Below are positions 6,244-7,564 of a stretch of 7,564 nucleotides of DNA, piece by piece. This DNA is from JAXGVG01 sp040773965 (GTDB lineage Bacteria > Pseudomonadota > Alphaproteobacteria > UBA9219), in contig JAXGVG010000094.1 in assembly GCA_040773965.1 (NCBI GenBank), forward strand, positions 1 through 7,564, given 5' to 3'. The translations under genes and the position numbers were made by a program. The notes beneath the pieces are model-generated. The model saw only the letters and a program-made list of their open reading frames with translations. It ran no database searches and was not told the DNA's origin. Every line of letters starts with the position of its first letter. The first letter of the stretch is position 1.

Positions 6244-6672
6244 TTAGACGAGCGCAAGTTCAGTGAGTATCTGAGGCGCTTTTTTGCCGTAGTAGACTTC
6301 GACCAGACATCTCTGGACATCAGGTTCGGCCATGCTTCCCAACTCGCCAATCTTTTCTGGGGGTTGGATACGTTCCGAACTTTCTGACTTTAAATCTTCG
6401 TGGGGATTTACAATTTCTTTGGCTTTTCTAACGAGCAGCTTTCCCGATGCTTCTGCGATGGGGACATAGAAAACTCTTCCATCCGAGAATGGATAAGCAA
6501 TTCCCTTAGGCAAGTTCTCTCCCCTCTCGCGTATCCAAATGATACGCCTCTCATTTACTCTGTCTTCCGGGCGAACAGGCTTGTCGTTCACTTTCAACCA
6601 ACTCCAAATCTTCCCGAATTCGATCCGGGGAAGGGGCATAAAATCATTTAACAAAGTAGCTATGCTCAACAT
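6244..6672 (-). CDS. Hypothetical protein, first gene of the unknown cassette
   Basis: This 142-residue protein is not recognised. It appears soluble, with no membrane segment. The first 75 residues look like a compact mixed fold (IEFGKIWSWLKVND, ERRIIWIRERGENLPKGIAYP, DGRVFYVPIAE). A charged, probably flexible middle follows (about 84-112, rich in E, K, S and P), then a short C-terminal helix region (DVQRCLVEVYYGKKAPQILTELALV). The ATG at 6672 has a strong site, GGAGAG, four bases upstream, and a consensus extended -10 promoter lies 83 bases upstream. Small size, position as first gene and tight linkage to a larger unknown protein would fit an antitoxin-toxin, regulator-effector or defence pair, but no residue pattern supports any one of these. 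An in-frame ATG at 6639 is possible but has no comparable ribosome site. Confidence 0.7.
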   Translation of the reverse strand: MLSIATLLNDFMPLPRIEFGKIWSWLKVNDKPVRPEDRVNERRIIWIRERGENLPKGIAYPFSDGRVFYVPIAEASGKLLVRKAKEIVNPHEDLKSESSERIQPPEKIGELGSMAEPDVQRCLVEVYYGKKAPQILTELALV

Positions 6673-6754
6673 ATCGCTCTCCTATGGCTTTTCAAAATGC
6701 TTTCATGATTTGTTAACCAAGTCCGGGCTGCGGAATATCTCAGCCGTTGATGCG

Positions 6755-6763
6755 ATTATATCA
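6755..6763 (-). promoter_or_regulatory. Extended -10 promoter for the unknown cassette
   Basis: Read on the minus strand, this is TGATATAAT, a perfect TATAAT with the TG of an extended -10 box. It points into the two-gene cassette with a leader of about 75 bases to the ATG at 6672. No good -35 is seen at 16-18 bases spacing, which extended -10 promoters tolerate. Confidence 0.6.
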
Positions 6764-6823
6764 GAAAGCAAATAGTTTCCTTAGCGAAATCAATGGTTTA
6801 TAAAGCGTTAAGATGACGGGTAA

Positions 6824-6895
6824 GGGCTTGACGTTGCACTGCGCAAGCTGGAACGTTTCTGGACGACTCTGATCAATTACAATCGGGTGGGGTAG
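6824..6895 (+). pseudogene. Remnant of a second MarR-family gene (C-terminal codons only)
   Basis: After an in-frame TAA at 6821-6823 the plus strand reads GLDVALRKLERFWTTLINYN then RVG and TAG. The intact MarR-family protein ends with RKMERFWTTLINYNRAG. Over 55 bases (6841-6895 against 4090-4144) I count 49 identities. Three of the six differences are silent third-position changes (GAG/GAA, ACG/ACT, AAC/AAT); the others give M to L and, by two base changes in one codon, A to V. This pattern shows the copy diverged while still coding, so it is the tail of a paralogue or of an allele from a related strain rather than a recent duplication. No start codon or DNA-binding part remains. Its stop codon directly abuts element R2. 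Confidence 0.8.
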
Positions 6896-7000
6896 AAAGA
6901 TGGATCCCCGCCTCCCGTCTTCGCCCTTCGGGCTACGACGGGTCTGGCACTAGGTCCGGCGAAGCTGCGTAGCAGCGTAGACGGATCGCGGGGATGACAC
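6896..7000. repeat. Dispersed palindromic element, copy R2
   Basis: This is the second 105-base copy, in the same orientation as R1 and about 87% identical by hand count. Inside it GCCC-TTC-GGGC forms a short hairpin where R1 has TCC-TAT-GGA, a compensatory pair of changes that preserves pairing. It sits between the MarR remnant and the converging hemG end and could serve as a shared transcript end. Confidence 0.85.
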
Positions 7001-7013
7001 GGAGAGTTCGGGG

Positions 7014-7564
7014 TTAGGGGGTGGCGCTATATTTCAAGGCGGCGATGTGCGCCGCCAGCGCATCCACTTTATCCCAAGGCGTGAAGTCGACGGATACGCG
7101 CGGATCGGTCGGGCCGCGCGTGATGGTCATGATGAGTTGGATCATCAGACGATCAAAAAGATTATAGCGCGGGTAATCGAGATTTCCTGCAATAGCCAGC
7201 GCCAGCGCCGGTTTGAGGCGCAGGCGCTTGAGCCAGCGCCGCAAATAGGGGTTGCCCCGGGCGGTGTCCTTGCCCGGCTTGCGCGCCGTCAGGTTGACGG
7301 AAATGACGGCAAGGGGATTTTTCACCCCGCTTTTCTTGTAGGATTTCAGAAAACGCGTCGCCACGGGCAGATGCCAGCCATAACGGATGGGCGCGATGAC
7401 GGCGACGGTATCGTTCGTGCCAATAATAAACCCCTCCCCGAAATCCCCCGGATTTGATCCGGGGCATTTCGACCCTCCCGCATCCGTCTTCGCCCTATGG
7501 GCTTCGCCGGACAAGAGGGGAGGGTGGTTTTTTTTGTTCGGCAATGAATTCAAGTCATGAATGC
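7014..7564 (-). CDS. hemG: HemG-type protoporphyrinogen IX dehydrogenase, interrupted in frame by a palindromic element; N-terminus beyond right edge
   Basis: The reverse strand is open from the right edge to TAA at 7014. The C-terminal part matches HemG: VAVIAPIRYG (E. coli VVIGASIRYG), VISVNLTARKPGK (SVNLVARKPEK), LDYPRYNLFDRLMIQLIM (RYPRYRWYDRFMIKLIM) and GPTDPR. HemG is an FMN flavodoxin-fold enzyme that oxidises protoporphyrinogen IX to protoporphyrin IX, passing electrons to a quinone at the membrane. The FMN phosphate loop is outside the window. Upstream of DTVAVIAP the frame passes through about 90 bases of palindromic repeat (R3), coding for a glycine/serine/proline-rich stretch unlike HemG, and then reads HDLNSLPN, which fits the region expected just before this point in flavodoxin-like HemG. 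The frame is intact, so the protein may be made with an inserted loop, or the gene may be inactive. A TTG at 7553 is unlikely to be the true start. HemG is uncommon in Alphaproteobacteria, so a HemG-like flavodoxin of other function is possible. Confidence 0.8.
   Translation of the reverse strand, partial: IHDLNSLPNKKNHPPLLSGEAHRAKTDAGGSKCPGSNPGDFGEGFIIGTNDTVAVIAPIRYGWHLPVATRFLKSYKKSGVKNPLAVISVNLTARKPGKDTARGNPYLRRWLKRLRLKPALALAIAGNLDYPRYNLFDRLMIQLIMTITRGPTDPRVSVDFTPWDKVDALAAHIAALKYSATP
7430..7530. repeat. Palindromic element R3 inside the hemG reading frame
   Basis: This element has two parts. A hairpin at 7439-7471 has 15-base arms with one mismatch (CGAAATCCCCCGGAT, loop TTG, then ATCCGGGGCATTTCG). 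A second fold at 7472-7525 is closed by ACCCTCCC/GGGAGGGT and contains GCCC-TAT-GGGC. Positions 7483-7511 match 24 of 29 bases with R1 at 5076-5104, placing it in the same family. Exact ends cannot be fixed without an uninterrupted relative. Confidence 0.75.

Larger units (their letters stand above)
6673..7013. other. Intergenic stretch between cassette and hemG
   Basis: This 341-base stretch has no complete gene. It contains the cassette leader and promoter, a remnant of a MarR-family gene end (6821-6895) and palindromic element R2 (6896-7000), which ends 13 bases from the hemG stop codon. Confidence 0.7.

Noticed and set aside
4145..6895. Integrase-mediated island with the MarR tails as att sites
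   Set aside because: The two tails differ at six of 55 bases in a coding-like pattern and no integrase is present, so simple att-site duplication is not supported, although an older or recombination-driven insertion is still possible.
7047..7457. Plus-strand open frame opposite hemG
   Set aside because: It is antisense to clear HemG motifs and lacks any recognisable domain or ribosome site.
7014..7553. hemG as a complete 179-residue gene starting at TTG 7553
   Set aside because: The frame remains open to the right edge, HDLNSLP looks like internal HemG sequence, and the FMN-binding N-terminus would be missing; the gene is better treated as running beyond the window.

Overview
The window looks like a chromosomal piece of a moderately GC-rich alphaproteobacterium. 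This rests on the AlgC/PgmG-type phosphohexomutase with alphaproteobacterial sequence features, a MarR-family regulator resembling the alphaproteobacterial LdtR group, a Tad pilus cluster, and dispersed palindromes of the 'GGATCCCGG...CGGGATGAC' kind. No rRNA, tRNA, CRISPR array, integrase or transposase was seen. The species cannot be named from this sequence.

Layout. Positions 1-1766 (minus strand) hold three tightly packed Tad pilus genes, read right to left: a TadE-like pseudopilin, a second TadE/TadF-like pseudopilin, and a TadG-like protein with a von Willebrand A (MIDAS) domain that runs off the left edge. A 312-base divergent intergenic region with two near-identical operator-like sites and a perfect palindrome separates them from pgmG (2079-3476, plus), a complete phosphoglucomutase/phosphomannomutase supplying sugar phosphates for surface polysaccharide. 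Next come an array of five 11-bp repeats, a MarR-family regulator gene (3686-4144) with its own terminator, and a membrane-anchored or secreted thermonuclease-family protein (4199-4762).

From 4763 to 5212 there are no genes, but the stretch is dense in secondary structure: an AT-rich inverted repeat, a long hairpin, a 22-bp tandem repeat and a 105-bp palindromic element (copy R1). Positions 5213-6672 (minus) carry two unrecognised genes in a compact, visibly more AT-rich cassette with good ribosome binding sites and a consensus extended -10 promoter. Upstream of the cassette lies a diverged copy of the last codons of the MarR gene (6821-6895), followed at once by a second copy of the 105-bp element (R2, 6896-7000). 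The window ends in a hemG-type flavodoxin-fold gene (7014 to beyond the right edge, minus), whose open frame passes straight through a third palindromic element (R3).

The most interesting points are the in-frame palindrome inside hemG, comparable to the palindromic elements known from Rickettsia genes; the duplicated MarR tail, which marks a rearrangement or island boundary; and the unknown two-gene cassette lying between directly repeated palindromic elements. The known genes (Tad pilus, phosphohexomutase, LdtR-like regulator, exported nuclease) share a cell-envelope or surface theme, but nothing in the sequence proves that they are co-regulated.
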